From the NCBI RefSeq assembly GCF_036492425.1, contig NZ_AP025301.1, positions 1 to 64,000 on the forward strand: DNA of 64,000 bases. Direction: 5' to 3'. Position 1 is the first letter of the stretch. Each line of letters opens with the position of its first letter. Of this stretch, positions 45,803 through 55,364 are shown one piece after another. The notes under the pieces are model-generated. The model did not search any database, was not told where the DNA came from, and worked only from the letters and a program-made list of their open reading frames with translations. Both the position numbers and the translations under genes were made by a program. This DNA comes from Persicobacter psychrovividus. Its GTDB lineage: Bacteria > Bacteroidota > Bacteroidia > Cytophagales > Cyclobacteriaceae.

Positions 45803-47133
45803 GAATAGTCCTAATGTTCTTTTGTCTGATATGGCATACACAAGTGGTCATGGCACAGTTTGCCACTGTACACATTTCAAAAAAAGAGGTAGTTGTAAAG
45901 CAGGGAATTCAAGTAAAAGTTACAGCTTATTCACCTACTTGGTTTGCGGAACCCTTGACTTTCGCCAACCTTCAGGTGGAAGGAGCATTTATACAGTCTT
46001 TCAGTAAAACCGTTCCTGGTATCAAAAAAATAAAGGGGAAACAATATTCGACCCTTGAGTTTTATTACATATTATTTCCATACCGTGAGGGAGAGTTGAC
46101 TTTCCCGGAATTGACGATTAAAACCAAAATCCCTAAAGAAGGAGAATATAAGGGAACACCCACTACACTCAAAACCAAACCTCTGAAAATCAAGGTAAAG
46201 CCCAACCCTGGTCAAACGGGTCAGTGGATTGTTGCCAACCATCTAACGATTAGTGATCATTGGTCAAAAGATTTATCTAACCTTAAAGTTGGGGATGTAG
46301 TGGATCGTACCATTACCCTTCGGGCTTATGGAACCCTTCCCTCTTTTATTGATGAGGCTCCGGTTGCTAAAGTAGATTTTGCAAATATTTATCCCCATGC
46401 GCCAAAGTTTTTTGATCAACGAACTGATCGGCAAGTAAATGGCAAGCGGGTAGATAAGTATAGTTATTTACTTGAAAAAGATGGGGAATTTACAATCCCT
46501 CCCGTTGAGGTAAAATGGTGGAACCCAAGCACCAATAAATTTTATCATAAAAAATTATCCCAAAGAAAATTAACAGTTAACAAAAATGAGGATTTGGCAT
46601 CTTTGCAATACTTGAAAGACTCCCTCAATAGCTATAATATTCATGACTCAGAGGTTCCACAGGTGAAAGAATCGTTAATTGAGGACCGGGTATTGAAAAT
46701 CGCACTCATAGCCTTACTCCTAATGTTATTATGGTACATTACTTTCACTGTTTTTAAATTAAATAAATATATAAAAGGCAGAATGGAAGCATATAGTAGG
46801 TGGAGAAAACAACACTTACTAAGTGAAAAATACGCCTTCAAACAATTAATGAAATCAAAAAATGAAAAAGATTTTATAAGCTCGTTTTACCATTGGTTAT
46901 TACAAATATCCATGACAGGAGAGCCTACAACAAGTCGAAAAATAACCGAAGGAAATACCTCTTTAACAGTCGAACTTGATGCCTTACAGCAACATCTGTA
47001 TTCCTCCAAAAAAAACAGGCATTATAATCTTAATACCATCAAAAAGTACCTATTCAACTGGCGCAAAAAGGCAAAAGACACCTCAAAAACTAAAAACGAT
47101 GAAGGCCGGCCCCTTAAGGACTTAAACCCATGA
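45796..47133 (+). CDS. batD: BatD-like protein (oxygen-tolerance family)
   Basis: 445 residues. Signal peptide (MVRIVLMFFCLIWHTQVVMA, Q), periplasmic beta-sandwich part of the BatD type (HISKKEVVVKQGIQVKVTAY, EFYYILFPYREGELTFPELT, VGDVVDRTITLRAYGTLPSF), PPVEVKWWNPSTNKFYHKKL, TM near 296-313 (ALIALLLMLLWYITFTVFKL) and a cytoplasmic helical tail (RWRKQHLLSEKYAFKQLMKS). BatD is thought to scaffold the VWA proteins. Translationally coupled both upstream (7-bp overlap) and downstream (4-bp overlap). Confidence 0.85.
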   Translation: MVRIVLMFFCLIWHTQVVMAQFATVHISKKEVVVKQGIQVKVTAYSPTWFAEPLTFANLQVEGAFIQSFSKTVPGIKKIKGKQYSTLEFYYILFPYREGELTFPELTIKTKIPKEGEYKGTPTTLKTKPLKIKVKPNPGQTGQWIVANHLTISDHWSKDLSNLKVGDVVDRTITLRAYGTLPSFIDEAPVAKVDFANIYPHAPKFFDQRTDRQVNGKRVDKYSYLLEKDGEFTIPPVEVKWWNPSTNKFYHKKLSQRKLTVNKNEDLASLQYLKDSLNSYNIHDSEVPQVKESLIEDRVLKIALIALLLMLLWYITFTVFKLNKYIKGRMEAYSRWRKQHLLSEKYAFKQLMKSKNEKDFISSFYHWLLQISMTGEPTTSRKITEGNTSLTVELDALQQHLYSSKKNRHYNLNTIKKYLFNWRKKAKDTSKTKNDEGRPLKDLNP

Positions 47134-47885
47134 AGTATTATACTAAAATATTGATTTATAGCACACTGCCTTTTTTGTGTCTGTTCGCTCAAATGCCCCA
47201 ACACGCTGTTGCGCAAGCTGATGAGAAGAGAACAGATTATCAAACATGGACAGATATTACATTGACCTATTACCATAATGACCGCTTAGCTTATGGTGGT
47301 GATATTGGCATCCGCGGATTAATTTCACACCAAAATTGGAATTCCTTTTATATCCGCCCCACCATTCATTACAAGCTGTCGCCTTACTTCAAGTTCTCAA
47401 CAGGTTTAGGATCTTTTAATACCATGGATAATTCTTTGAGCAACACTTATGAGGTACGCCTGTTTCAAGACATAAGGGTTTACTGGCCAAATATTAGTGG
47501 AATCAATGTGAGCCATAGATTTCGTTTTGAAGAACGCTATTTCATGTATGATGACCTTGATAATGAACAATCCTTCAGGGCTCGGTATATGCTCAACTTA
47601 AGAACCAACAACTTTAGATTTATAGGTCCCAAAAAAGGCTATCATGTTGGGGTAATGTGGGAGGCTTTTGTTCCGATAGGAAAAAGTGCGCCTGAATTAT
47701 TCATTAACAATCAGCGATGGTATGCTGTATTTGGTTATCGGTCTTCTGATGCTTGGCGGTTTGAACTACATTATATATGGCAACAGTCAAGGCTGTTTGA
47801 AGATGATGGATTCGTTTCGAATGAAAGTGTACTACGTTTTCGTATTCTATATTCTATTCAGTCGAAAAAATTTAAGGGAAAATAA
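47130..47885 (+). CDS. DUF2490 outer-membrane beta-barrel protein
   Basis: 251 residues with a signal peptide (LLIYSTLPFLCLFAQMPQHA, VAQ type) and the DUF2490 pattern: QTWTDITLTYYHNDRLAYGG, RPTIHYKLSPYFKFSTGLGS, VSHRFRFEERYFM, RARYMLNLRTNNFRF, and a final barrel strand. Probably a small outer-membrane barrel; role unknown. It shares ATGA with batD, so it belongs to the moxR-bat operon, which is not usual for bat operons known to me. Confidence 0.8.
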   Translation: MKYYTKILIYSTLPFLCLFAQMPQHAVAQADEKRTDYQTWTDITLTYYHNDRLAYGGDIGIRGLISHQNWNSFYIRPTIHYKLSPYFKFSTGLGSFNTMDNSLSNTYEVRLFQDIRVYWPNISGINVSHRFRFEERYFMYDDLDNEQSFRARYMLNLRTNNFRFIGPKKGYHVGVMWEAFVPIGKSAPELFINNQRWYAVFGYRSSDAWRFELHYIWQQSRLFEDDGFVSNESVLRFRILYSIQSKKFKGK

Positions 47886-48014
47886 ATCATTTCATGAAAA
47901 TAAAGATGGGCTTTTTGGATGGGTCGTTTGGCTAAAAGGGAGTGCTGAGATAGTGATAAGGTTGCATATTTGTTATATCAAATTTCAGCAGATAATTCAC
48001 TAAAAGCAGATAAT

Positions 48015-49535
48015 ATGAATAGCTTAAAATTAAGTTTAGTATCCGTCTTTATACTTAGCCTTAGTTTATTTAATGTTTCAATAGCTCAACAGAAACCCAA
48101 TATTCTAATCATTATGGGAGACGATATTGGTATTCCCAATTTAAGTGCCTACGGGCATGGAATGATGGGCTATCAAACTCCAAATATTGATAAGATTGCT
48201 CGTGAGGGAGTAATGTTTACCGATTATTATGCAGAACAGAGCTGTACCGCTGGGCGTTCAGCCTTGATTACCGGACAGCATGTCATCAGAACAGGCCTCT
48301 CCAAAGTTGGCTTGCCTGGTGCTTCTATAGGAATACAGGAAGACGATTATACCCTTGCTGAATTGCTGGAACCATTAGGGTATTCTTCTGGGCAGTTTGG
48401 CAAAAACCACTTTGGAGATAGAGATGAATTTTTACCAACCAATCACGGATTTGAGGAGTTCTATGGAAACTTGTACCACCTCAACGCTGAAGAAGAACCT
48501 GAACATGAAGACTGGCCCACAGGACAGGAAGCTGAGCGCGTTCCTAAACCCCGTGGGGTGCTGAGCGCCACTGCCGATGGTCCAGTGAAAGACACAGGCC
48601 CCTTAACCAAAAAAAGAATGGAGACCGTTGATGATGAATTCATGGCTGCGGCTTTTGATTTCATGGAACGCAAAACCAATGAAGGTAAACCGTGGTTCAC
48701 ATGGATGAATACCACAGGTATGCACTTTTGGACACATATCGAGCCGAAATGGAAAGGAAAGTCAGGGCTTAACGATTATGCTGATGGCATGCTTAAACTC
48801 GACTGGATTGTCGGGGAATTCCGTAAAAAACTGGTCGAACTGGGGGTTGATGACAATACGATTGTTATTTTTACTACTGATAATGGTGTTCATCAAGCTA
48901 CTTGGCCCGATGCAGGGGTTACCTGGTTTAATAATGAAAAGACAACCAATTTTGAGGGAGGTTTCAGGGTGCCATGTATGGCTACTTTTCCTGAACGCTT
49001 TAATATTGAAGGAGGAAAGCTAATCAATGGAATGACCTCGCACCTGGATTGGGTACCCACCTTGTTGGCTGCCGCTGGCGGTGAAGATATACCCGAAAAA
49101 TTACTAACAGGTAAATATACCGCTAATGGCAAAACGGTAAAGACACACCTTGACGGCTACAATATGCTCCCATACTGGGCTGGTGAGACTTCAGAAAATC
49201 CACGAAAATACTTTATTTACGGAACCGACGACGGTCAAATCTCAGCTATTCGTTTCGCCGATCGATGGAAGCTTCTCTACATGGAGCAGAAACATTATGG
49301 CCAAGATGTGTGGATTTATAATCTGGAACCACTAAAAGCGCCGATATTGTATGACCTGAGGATGGATCCTTTTGAAAAAGCAAGAGAAACCAACAGCTAC
49401 CACGATTGGTATGCTCGCCATATATTCATGTTTGGTTGGGCCGCTACCTATGTAATGGAATTCAAAAATACCTTCAAGGAATATCCTGCGAGTCAAAAGC
49501 CAGAAACTTGGAATATCACAATAATAGATGATTAA
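48015..49535 (+). CDS. Secreted arylsulfatase-type sulfatase (sulfatase 2)
   Basis: 506 residues from ATG 48015 (MNSLKLSLVSVFILSLSLFN, a signal peptide ending VSIAQQ); the longer frame from 47970 reads like spacer. Same subfamily as sulfatase 1: IIMGDDIGIPNLSAYGHGMM, active-site SCTAGRSALITGQHVIRTGL (Cys-type, needs formylglycine), GKNHFGDRDEFLPTNHGFEE, FYGNLYHLNAEEEPEHEDWP, TDNGVHQATWPDAG. The two differ enough (roughly 55% identical by eye) to suggest different but related substrates. Lies 129 bp after the DUF2490 gene on the same strand. Confidence 0.92.
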   Translation: MNSLKLSLVSVFILSLSLFNVSIAQQKPNILIIMGDDIGIPNLSAYGHGMMGYQTPNIDKIAREGVMFTDYYAEQSCTAGRSALITGQHVIRTGLSKVGLPGASIGIQEDDYTLAELLEPLGYSSGQFGKNHFGDRDEFLPTNHGFEEFYGNLYHLNAEEEPEHEDWPTGQEAERVPKPRGVLSATADGPVKDTGPLTKKRMETVDDEFMAAAFDFMERKTNEGKPWFTWMNTTGMHFWTHIEPKWKGKSGLNDYADGMLKLDWIVGEFRKKLVELGVDDNTIVIFTTDNGVHQATWPDAGVTWFNNEKTTNFEGGFRVPCMATFPERFNIEGGKLINGMTSHLDWVPTLLAAAGGEDIPEKLLTGKYTANGKTVKTHLDGYNMLPYWAGETSENPRKYFIYGTDDGQISAIRFADRWKLLYMEQKHYGQDVWIYNLEPLKAPILYDLRMDPFEKARETNSYHDWYARHIFMFGWAATYVMEFKNTFKEYPASQKPETWNITIIDD

Positions 49536-49566
49536 TCCGTTGGGCTCTTCAATTGCTTACTAATGA

Positions 49567-50547
49567 TTAAGGGATAAGCTCACTTGGGCTTATTCCTTTG
49601 ACTTTCTTAAACATTTGAGAAAATTTTGAAACGTTCTGATAACCAAAATCATAGGCTACACCAGAAACGCTATATTCCCCAGAACTTAATCTTCTATATG
49701 CTTCCTCCATCCGAATTTTTGTGTGATAACTTTTTACTGAAGTATTAAAAATCATCTTGAAATCACGCTTTAATTTGGATAAACTCAAACCAAACTCGCT
49801 GGCGATTTCGTCCACTGAAATTCTGTCCTCTATATGTCGGAGCAAATAAGCTTTGATAGATAACAGAGTTTTATAATCTTCCTCATGAATGCCCTGCAAT
49901 TGATCCGCTTTTTTCAGGGTTTTAATTGCTGTAGATAAGTCAGCAAACACTTCAATACCTTTTGCAAGCATCTTTGATCGATGGTTATTTTGCAGATAAT
50001 GGTTGAAATCTGCAATCAAGTGTTCAATATTTTGAGGGACTTCAAAATGGTACGCTAAAGGAAATTGACCTTTAAATAACTCTTCATAAGTACTTTGCTC
50101 CTCTACAAATAACTTATCAAACTGAGTGTAGTCAAACTTTATAAATATCATCGTGTACCATACCCCCGCCTCAAGCTCCACCTGAATAGAGAACTGCCCA
50201 TTATAAAAGAAAACCATCTTATCAGAATTTTCTTGCATCTGAGCCTGCTCTTCCAAATAGTTTTGTAGAAAATGACCAGAAGTGATGATATTTAGATGAA
50301 TAAAGTTAGGATTGGAATGTGGCTGCCTTTTCAGGGTAATTTTCCTTTTAGAACGAAAACGGATGACACTGATTTCCACGTCATCAGGCAGATTATGGTA
50401 GATAACCTTCAGGTCAACTTTCTTTGAATCAGCAATGTAATAATTGTCGATGTGCTTACCCCCAAACACCCGAAGCATTTCATCAATATAATTACCAATA
50501 GGCCCCTCTTGGAGGTCAAGTACAAATGGATTGTCTAAAATTTGCAT
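49567..50547 (-). CDS. AraC-family transcriptional regulator
   Basis: 326 residues. The C-terminal 100 residues are the double-HTH AraC domain: IEDRISVDEIASEFGLSLSK, LKRDFKMIFNTSVKSYHTKI, RMEEAYRRLSSGEYSVSGVA, YDFGYQNVSKFSQMFKKVKG. The N-terminal part (KRKITLKRQPHSNPNFIHLN, FFYNGQFSIQVELEAGVWYT) is a cupin-like sensor of the kind used for ligands in Bacteroidota YesN/AraC relatives. Converges on sulfatase 2 and is the obvious local regulator of the sulfatase-bat island; the effector is unknown. Confidence 0.9.
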   Translation of the reverse strand: MQILDNPFVLDLQEGPIGNYIDEMLRVFGGKHIDNYYIADSKKVDLKVIYHNLPDDVEISVIRFRSKRKITLKRQPHSNPNFIHLNIITSGHFLQNYLEEQAQMQENSDKMVFFYNGQFSIQVELEAGVWYTMIFIKFDYTQFDKLFVEEQSTYEELFKGQFPLAYHFEVPQNIEHLIADFNHYLQNNHRSKMLAKGIEVFADLSTAIKTLKKADQLQGIHEEDYKTLLSIKAYLLRHIEDRISVDEIASEFGLSLSKLKRDFKMIFNTSVKSYHTKIRMEEAYRRLSSGEYSVSGVAYDFGYQNVSKFSQMFKKVKGISPSELIP

Positions 50548-50762
50548 TCAGGTTGACGGTTACTCACAAAGTGTGAAGATAAAAAAGTATTGCCCATTTC
50601 ATTCAACACTTACCTATCTTTTTGCCATTTGTATTTGAATCCGTAAAGTTGGGGTACGAGGTAAATTTCGATTTTTCCACGTACTTATTTCAGTCCAAGT
50701 CCCATTGAAATGAGCTAAAACACATCTACACATCTGTATAACTTGCTAAAATTTAGTTCTTT

Positions 50763-50950
50763 ATGAAATCAACGAAACGAATCACCCAAAAAGAGCGATT
50801 GTTATTTATCGAAAAACTGGTCTGTGGCTTCAGTACTTATGCAGAGGTTGCAGATGAGTTAAAGGTTCTTACCAAACAAGTCCGTAAATGGCATCGTGAG
50901 TATGAGAAACAGCGTCTAAAAAAAGCTCATAAAAGGACTCAAGTATCACC
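50763..50950 (+). pseudogene. Transposase HTH fragment
   Basis: MKSTKRITQKERLLFIEKLV, CGFSTYAEVADELKVLTKQV, RKWHREYEKQRLKK is the N-terminal helix-turn-helix of an IS3-OrfA-like or helix-turn-helix-28 transposase. After about residue 60 the frame runs antisense into the antitoxin gene and is meaningless. Truncated remnant. Confidence 0.6.
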
Positions 50951-50974
50951 AAGTTTTATGATCTCGCAAATACA

Positions 50975-51298
50975 CTATGTCAATGGGACCTCTAACTCCC
51001 CATCAACGACTATCTTAGCAGACAAATCAAGAGCTTTCATAGCGTTCAGAAATAATGAAATACTCACATCTTCTCCTTTCTCAATTTCGGCAACACGAGC
51101 TTTCTTTACGCCTAATTTCTCTCCTAACTGAGCCTTTGTCATTTTTTGTTTCTTACGCTCATTTTTGATTAAAGTACCCAGCAAAAATACGGTTGTTTCA
51201 AGCTCGTAGGTCTCTCTTTCTGCTTCACCTCTTTTTCCGTATTGTTGGTCTTTAAGTTCGCTGAATGTTACTGCACCATGTTCCTTTAGTCTTTCCAT
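50975..51298 (-). CDS. HigA-type XRE antitoxin, orphan
   Basis: 107 residues: an N-terminal extension (FSELKDQQYGKRGEAERETY, ELETTVFLLG) then HTH (LIKNERKKQKMTKAQLGEKL, GVKKARVAEIEKGEDVSISL, FLNAMKALDLSAKIVVDGEL). This is the shape of HigA antitoxins of the Bacteroidota HigBA pairs, where the toxin gene is normally directly upstream. The 51299-51682 region upstream has no reading frame for it, so the toxin has been lost, probably in the event that left the transposase fragment. Confidence 0.75.
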   Translation of the reverse strand: MERLKEHGAVTFSELKDQQYGKRGEAERETYELETTVFLLGTLIKNERKKQKMTKAQLGEKLGVKKARVAEIEKGEDVSISLFLNAMKALDLSAKIVVDGELEVPLT

Positions 51299-51630
51299 TT
51301 AGCCTCTTATTTTTATTGGTTGAATATAGTAAATTATCCCAATAGCGCATATACAAAGTATTCAAAATCATTTCTCCCACCCCAAAGTCATAGATATCGT
51401 TATGTGATTTTCACAAAATCAATTATATCATAAAAAAGGAATTATCATACCTGAATGTAAAGCCACTATTTTTGTTTAACTCCTTTACGCTATGACAGTA
51501 CGCGGGATAGTGTCCTTTTGGATGAATTTTTTAGGTGCTGAGTAGTTACTTATCAACTGATTTAAAGCGTATTTTTTGAATCAGGTGATCGGTAAGACCC
51601 TAAAATCTGCGCGTTACAGGACAGTAAAAA
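51299..51630. other. Intergenic region upstream of the orphan antitoxin
   Basis: No gene seen. It should contain the antitoxin promoter. No HigB toxin frame. Confidence 0.5.
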
Positions 51631-51653
51631 GCCCCGACAAAAACTGCCGGGGC
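51631..51653 (-). terminator. Intrinsic terminator of the TonB-dependent receptor gene
   Basis: GCCCCG / CGGGGC stem with an 11-nt loop; read on the minus strand it is followed by TTTTT, 30 bp after the receptor stop. Confidence 0.8.
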
Positions 51654-51682
51654 CAAAATATTTCTACAATGAGGTTGGAACA

Positions 51683-54274
51683 TTAGAAATTAAAGGACAC
51701 TTTGGAATACCAATAAGCTCCGTTGAAGCCCATTTGTACCGGATCCCAATACCCACCGTTGTCGGTCTCATAAGGATCCTGCTTGTCCGGATACACATTG
51801 AAAATGTTTGATCCGCCTAATGTGAAATTCCATTGATCAGTCGGGTGATAGCTGAATGAAATATCGGTGGTGGTTTTAGGATCATAAACCGCAAGCATTC
51901 CATCACCTGTCCAGGTACCCAAAGTTACCTGACCAAAATAGTTGGCTCTGATCATCGCTGACCATTTGTTATGCTGATAATTCAACATCACATTACCTTT
52001 CCATTTCGGCGCTGAACCTTCATAGAATAGTCTTTCTCTTTCACCAAAGTAAATATCTTCTTTACCCGCCAACTGATCGGAAGTATGCACTGCCGTAACC
52101 TCCGTTACGTTATGGTTAACTGCCAGACTCGCCGTCAGTTTATCCTGACCGATGTTGGTCGTGTAAGTTGTTACAAAGTCAAAACCATAAGTCTTCGTAT
52201 CTACCGCATTGGTAAAGAAAGCGACCTGATCCACGCCTTGCTCTTGCAAAATGTGTCCTACATCCGGATCTTCAGAATCAAAATAGCCGGTTACCACTAC
52301 ACGATCATAAACATTGATCTGGTAGCCATCCAAAGTAATGGTCAAGCCTTCCACCGGCGTCAAGGTCATTCCCAAAGAGTAGTTCTGAGATTGCTCTTCT
52401 TTCAATTCCGGAATACCCAAAGCTTTGGCCACTTCAGAATCGTTTCTCGCCAATACCACATCCTGTGCTACACCACCGACGAAGTCCGTATAAGTGGAGT
52501 TATAGTAAGCCTGCTGTAAAGATGGCGCTCTGAAACCAGTACTTACTGCACCTCTGATCGACAACATTTCTACCGGGCTGTATCTGGATACAATTTTACC
52601 GGTCACCGTGGAGCCAAAATCAGAATAATGCTCGGCTCTAACTGCCGTACCGATCATGAATTTCTCCGTTAGATCAAGCTCAACATCCACATATCCACCG
52701 ATGTTATTTCTGCTTTCGTTCACTTCATTCTCCGGTCTGAAACCAGGATATCCCTGTGCGCCACCAGCCTTCACATTGCCTTCGCTGTCCACATAACCGT
52801 AGTTTTTCCAACTCGCCTCTTCGCCTTGGTGAATCTGATAATTCTCCACTCTGAAAGCAGATCCAAAAGCAATATTCAAACCTTCCATCACTGAAGGGTA
52901 GAATTTAGTAAGATCCAGGTTGGTAGTATTGGAGGCATACTGGAATTTACCTGCATAGAAAGCAGTAGGAGAGTCAGGACCCAAGGAAGCATTCAAAGTC
53001 TTGGTGATCTCAAAAGAAGATTGGTTGTAACCAAAAGCATTTCCCAGGTCAATCTTCCAGCCTTTCCATTCAGAATTTACACCAAAAGCAAGCGAGTTAT
53101 CGATTACTTCAGAAGCCAAATAAGGCACGAAACCATTCGGGTAAATTTCCAGAATATTTCTTTCAGGATCATTCGCCTCTCTTCCCCAGGCACCTGAAAG
53201 CGCATCTCTATAATTAAATCCACCGAAGGCGTAAATGCTTGTTTTCTCACTTACCCCAAATTCGGCATTCAACATGGTTCCGATGTTCAAAACATCCGCA
53301 TCACCGATCACCCGCATCTCTCCTTCAGGTGCTCTGTCGGTCATGCCTCTTTTGTTAATTTCTACCGACGCATTTACAAAACCGTCTTTTCCGGCTTTCC
53401 AGCCATAATTTCCGGAGACCATCAGGTTCTCGCCATCACCTTCCTGGGTGATGCCCGTACCAGCATTCAAGCTACCTGCTCCGGTTTGTTTTTTCAATAC
53501 AATGTTAATGACTCCGGCAATAGCATCTGAGCCGTACTGTGCGGCTGCGCCATCACGGAGCACTTCAATTCTTTCAATAGAGGACACCGGAATGGTATTC
53601 AGGTCGGTCGCAACCGCACCTCTACCTCTGGTTCCCAATAGGTTGACATAGGAGGAAGTATGTCTTCTTTTGCCATTCACCAAAATCAATACCTGATCCG
53701 GACCCATGCCCCTCAAAGTAGCGGCATCAATGTGGTCACTTCCATCAGAACCCGCCTGACGGTTGGAGTTAAAGGAAGGAACAGCAAATTGTAATAATTG
53801 TGATAAATCCATTTGCCCCGTGGAGTTGGTTACTTCGTCAAGGGCGATGATGTCTACCGGAACGGGCGTTTCGGTGAGTGCTCTGTTGGCATTTCTGGAT
53901 CCCAGAATGACGACATCATTTAACTTTACATCAGTAGGTGCTAACTGAATTTGTAAAGATTGGTCTGCGGAACTCACTGTCAGGTCCTGATCAGCATAGC
54001 CCACAAAAGAAAAGTGTAGATTCGTAGGGAGGGCAGTAGTTAATTCAAAATCACCTCCGAGGTTGGTGATTGTACCTTGAGTAGAGCCGCTAATCATCAC
54101 GGTAACTCCAGGCATTTCTTGTCCATTTTCATCAACAACATGACCACTGATCATTTGTGCTGATTGCGCATAAAGCGGTGCCCAACATCTCACATTTCCA
54201 CAAAGCATCAGAAGTAAGATCGTACCTCTGATGATCGTACTATTCAGTACGTTCAACTGTACAGTTTTCATCAA
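51683..54274 (-). CDS. TonB-dependent outer-membrane receptor
   Basis: 863 residues. Signal region to about 37, CarboxypepD_reg-like domain 42-118 (MISGHVVDENGQEMPGVTVM, ISGSTQGTITNLGGDFELTT), plug domain about 130-260 (LTETPVPVDIIALDEV, ATLRGMGPDQVLILVNGKRR, IERIEVLRDGAAAQYGSDAI, AGVINIVLKK), then a 22-strand-type barrel (GFRAPSLQQAYYNS, FTLGGSNIFNVYPDKQDPYE) ending YWYSKVSFNF with terminal Phe. Imports a substrate with TonB energy. No SusD partner follows, so it is not a SusC/D pair; the LRGMGPDQVLVLVNGKRRH signature is typical of iTonB/vitamin or metal-type receptors. Intact, monocistronic, with a terminator. Confidence 0.93.
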   Translation of the reverse strand: MMKTVQLNVLNSTIIRGTILLLMLCGNVRCWAPLYAQSAQMISGHVVDENGQEMPGVTVMISGSTQGTITNLGGDFELTTALPTNLHFSFVGYADQDLTVSSADQSLQIQLAPTDVKLNDVVILGSRNANRALTETPVPVDIIALDEVTNSTGQMDLSQLLQFAVPSFNSNRQAGSDGSDHIDAATLRGMGPDQVLILVNGKRRHTSSYVNLLGTRGRGAVATDLNTIPVSSIERIEVLRDGAAAQYGSDAIAGVINIVLKKQTGAGSLNAGTGITQEGDGENLMVSGNYGWKAGKDGFVNASVEINKRGMTDRAPEGEMRVIGDADVLNIGTMLNAEFGVSEKTSIYAFGGFNYRDALSGAWGREANDPERNILEIYPNGFVPYLASEVIDNSLAFGVNSEWKGWKIDLGNAFGYNQSSFEITKTLNASLGPDSPTAFYAGKFQYASNTTNLDLTKFYPSVMEGLNIAFGSAFRVENYQIHQGEEASWKNYGYVDSEGNVKAGGAQGYPGFRPENEVNESRNNIGGYVDVELDLTEKFMIGTAVRAEHYSDFGSTVTGKIVSRYSPVEMLSIRGAVSTGFRAPSLQQAYYNSTYTDFVGGVAQDVVLARNDSEVAKALGIPELKEEQSQNYSLGMTLTPVEGLTITLDGYQINVYDRVVVTGYFDSEDPDVGHILQEQGVDQVAFFTNAVDTKTYGFDFVTTYTTNIGQDKLTASLAVNHNVTEVTAVHTSDQLAGKEDIYFGERERLFYEGSAPKWKGNVMLNYQHNKWSAMIRANYFGQVTLGTWTGDGMLAVYDPKTTTDISFSYHPTDQWNFTLGGSNIFNVYPDKQDPYETDNGGYWDPVQMGFNGAYWYSKVSFNF

Positions 54275-54698
54275 TAAAATATAATAAAGGGTAAAATTTA
54301 ATCCTGTTAAAAATGAACCAGCAAAGGACTGGTTAAAGGCGGAGGCGCACCGATTTTATCGTCGGCGCATAATACGTCGCCCGTTCAACGCTTGGCAGCG
54401 TCGTCGGTTTTGGCCTTGAGTTGGCACTATTAGGGCGATATGTGAATTCGTATTTTTCAAACCTTTTCTTAGGATGCTGCGAATTTGAGGCGCTTTTTAA
54501 TGAAATCCAAACTACCCCGACAGAAATGCGCTAAATCCCTCTATTTAATTCTAAATTTCATAAAACAAACTTCTTAAATTATAATAAAAGCCATTAAAAA
54601 CCATTAGAAATACGACAAAATGTTTGTAAGGATAGCTGGTCAAAGGCATCTTCTATGCGCTGAAAGCCAAGTTTTGAGAAGCTGATGAACTATTTTGA
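54275..54698. other. Intergenic region with GC-rich dyads
   Basis: No gene seen. 54340-54420 is locally GC-rich with a dyad GCGCACCGA...TCGGCGC around 54345-54367, unlike the AT-rich surroundings. It must hold the promoter of the receptor gene. Confidence 0.4.
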
Positions 54699-55364
54699 TC
54701 ATCGCTCATTCCGCCACTTCGAAATACTCACCCGGCTAACCCCTGTCATCTTATGAATAGCCGTGTTCTGGTTGTTGGTGAAATCGGCTTGGTCGAGAGC
54801 CGTTTGTAGCTCGGCGGAGTTTTCTTTCTGTTGGTATTTGTTGAACTGGAATTGAATGTGGGTGAATTTTCGGACCGTTTTGAAGAGGGTGTAGGTTGCA
54901 TTGAGATTGATGCTCTGGTTGGTTTCCTCCAACGAACCGTCGATCAGTCGGCGAAGGAACAAGAATTTATCATAGCGGACACCCTCGGCATCAATGTAGG
55001 TCCGCAGGTCGGTCAAGCTTAGTTTCGGCATCTCAACAATGGTCTTCCACGTTTGGATCAGTTGAAAGATCGGAGCCGTATGGTTGCCCTTGAATTTCAG
55101 AATCGCATCCAGATTGTAGGCCGTATAATTCTTCAGGTTCATAAAACACTGCACCCCAAAGCCGGTGAGTTTGATGCTGATGTTACCCTGGTCGTAAGCA
55201 AACGCTTCAAAGATGTTTTTATATACCCAGCGCTCTTCCGATTCACGAATTTCTACTTGTTGCATCAGTCGACTTGCAGATTCTTTGATGCGATCACTAT
55301 TCAAAGCTACCCCAAACTGAGCCTCAAGATCAGACTTGTTTAAAAGGTACAGATTGGTATCCAT
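54699..55364 (-). CDS. Rep_3-like replication initiator (Rep3), short
   Basis: About 221 residues from ATG 55364 (MDTNLYLLNKSDLEAQFGVA); the longer start at 55406 adds unlikely residues. Features fit a Rep_3 winged-helix pair: QVEIRESEERWVYKNIFEAF, YDQGNISIKLTGFGVQCFMN, LDAILKFKGNHTAPIFQLIQ, TWKTIVEMPKLSLTDLRTYI, and YDKFLFLRRLIDGSLEETNQ as the second-domain recognition region, then KFTHIQFQFN. The C-terminal HKMTGVSRVSISKWRNER is an additional HTH. It lacks the usual N-terminal LVxxxNxL motif, so it is an outlier or shortened. Iteron-like repeats lie upstream. Confidence 0.6.
   Translation of the reverse strand: MDTNLYLLNKSDLEAQFGVALNSDRIKESASRLMQQVEIRESEERWVYKNIFEAFAYDQGNISIKLTGFGVQCFMNLKNYTAYNLDAILKFKGNHTAPIFQLIQTWKTIVEMPKLSLTDLRTYIDAEGVRYDKFLFLRRLIDGSLEETNQSINLNATYTLFKTVRKFTHIQFQFNKYQQKENSAELQTALDQADFTNNQNTAIHKMTGVSRVSISKWRNER

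Noticed and set aside
50763-51131. 122-codon protein on the plus strand
   Set aside because: Only the first 60 codons look like a transposase HTH. The rest is antisense to the HigA-like gene.
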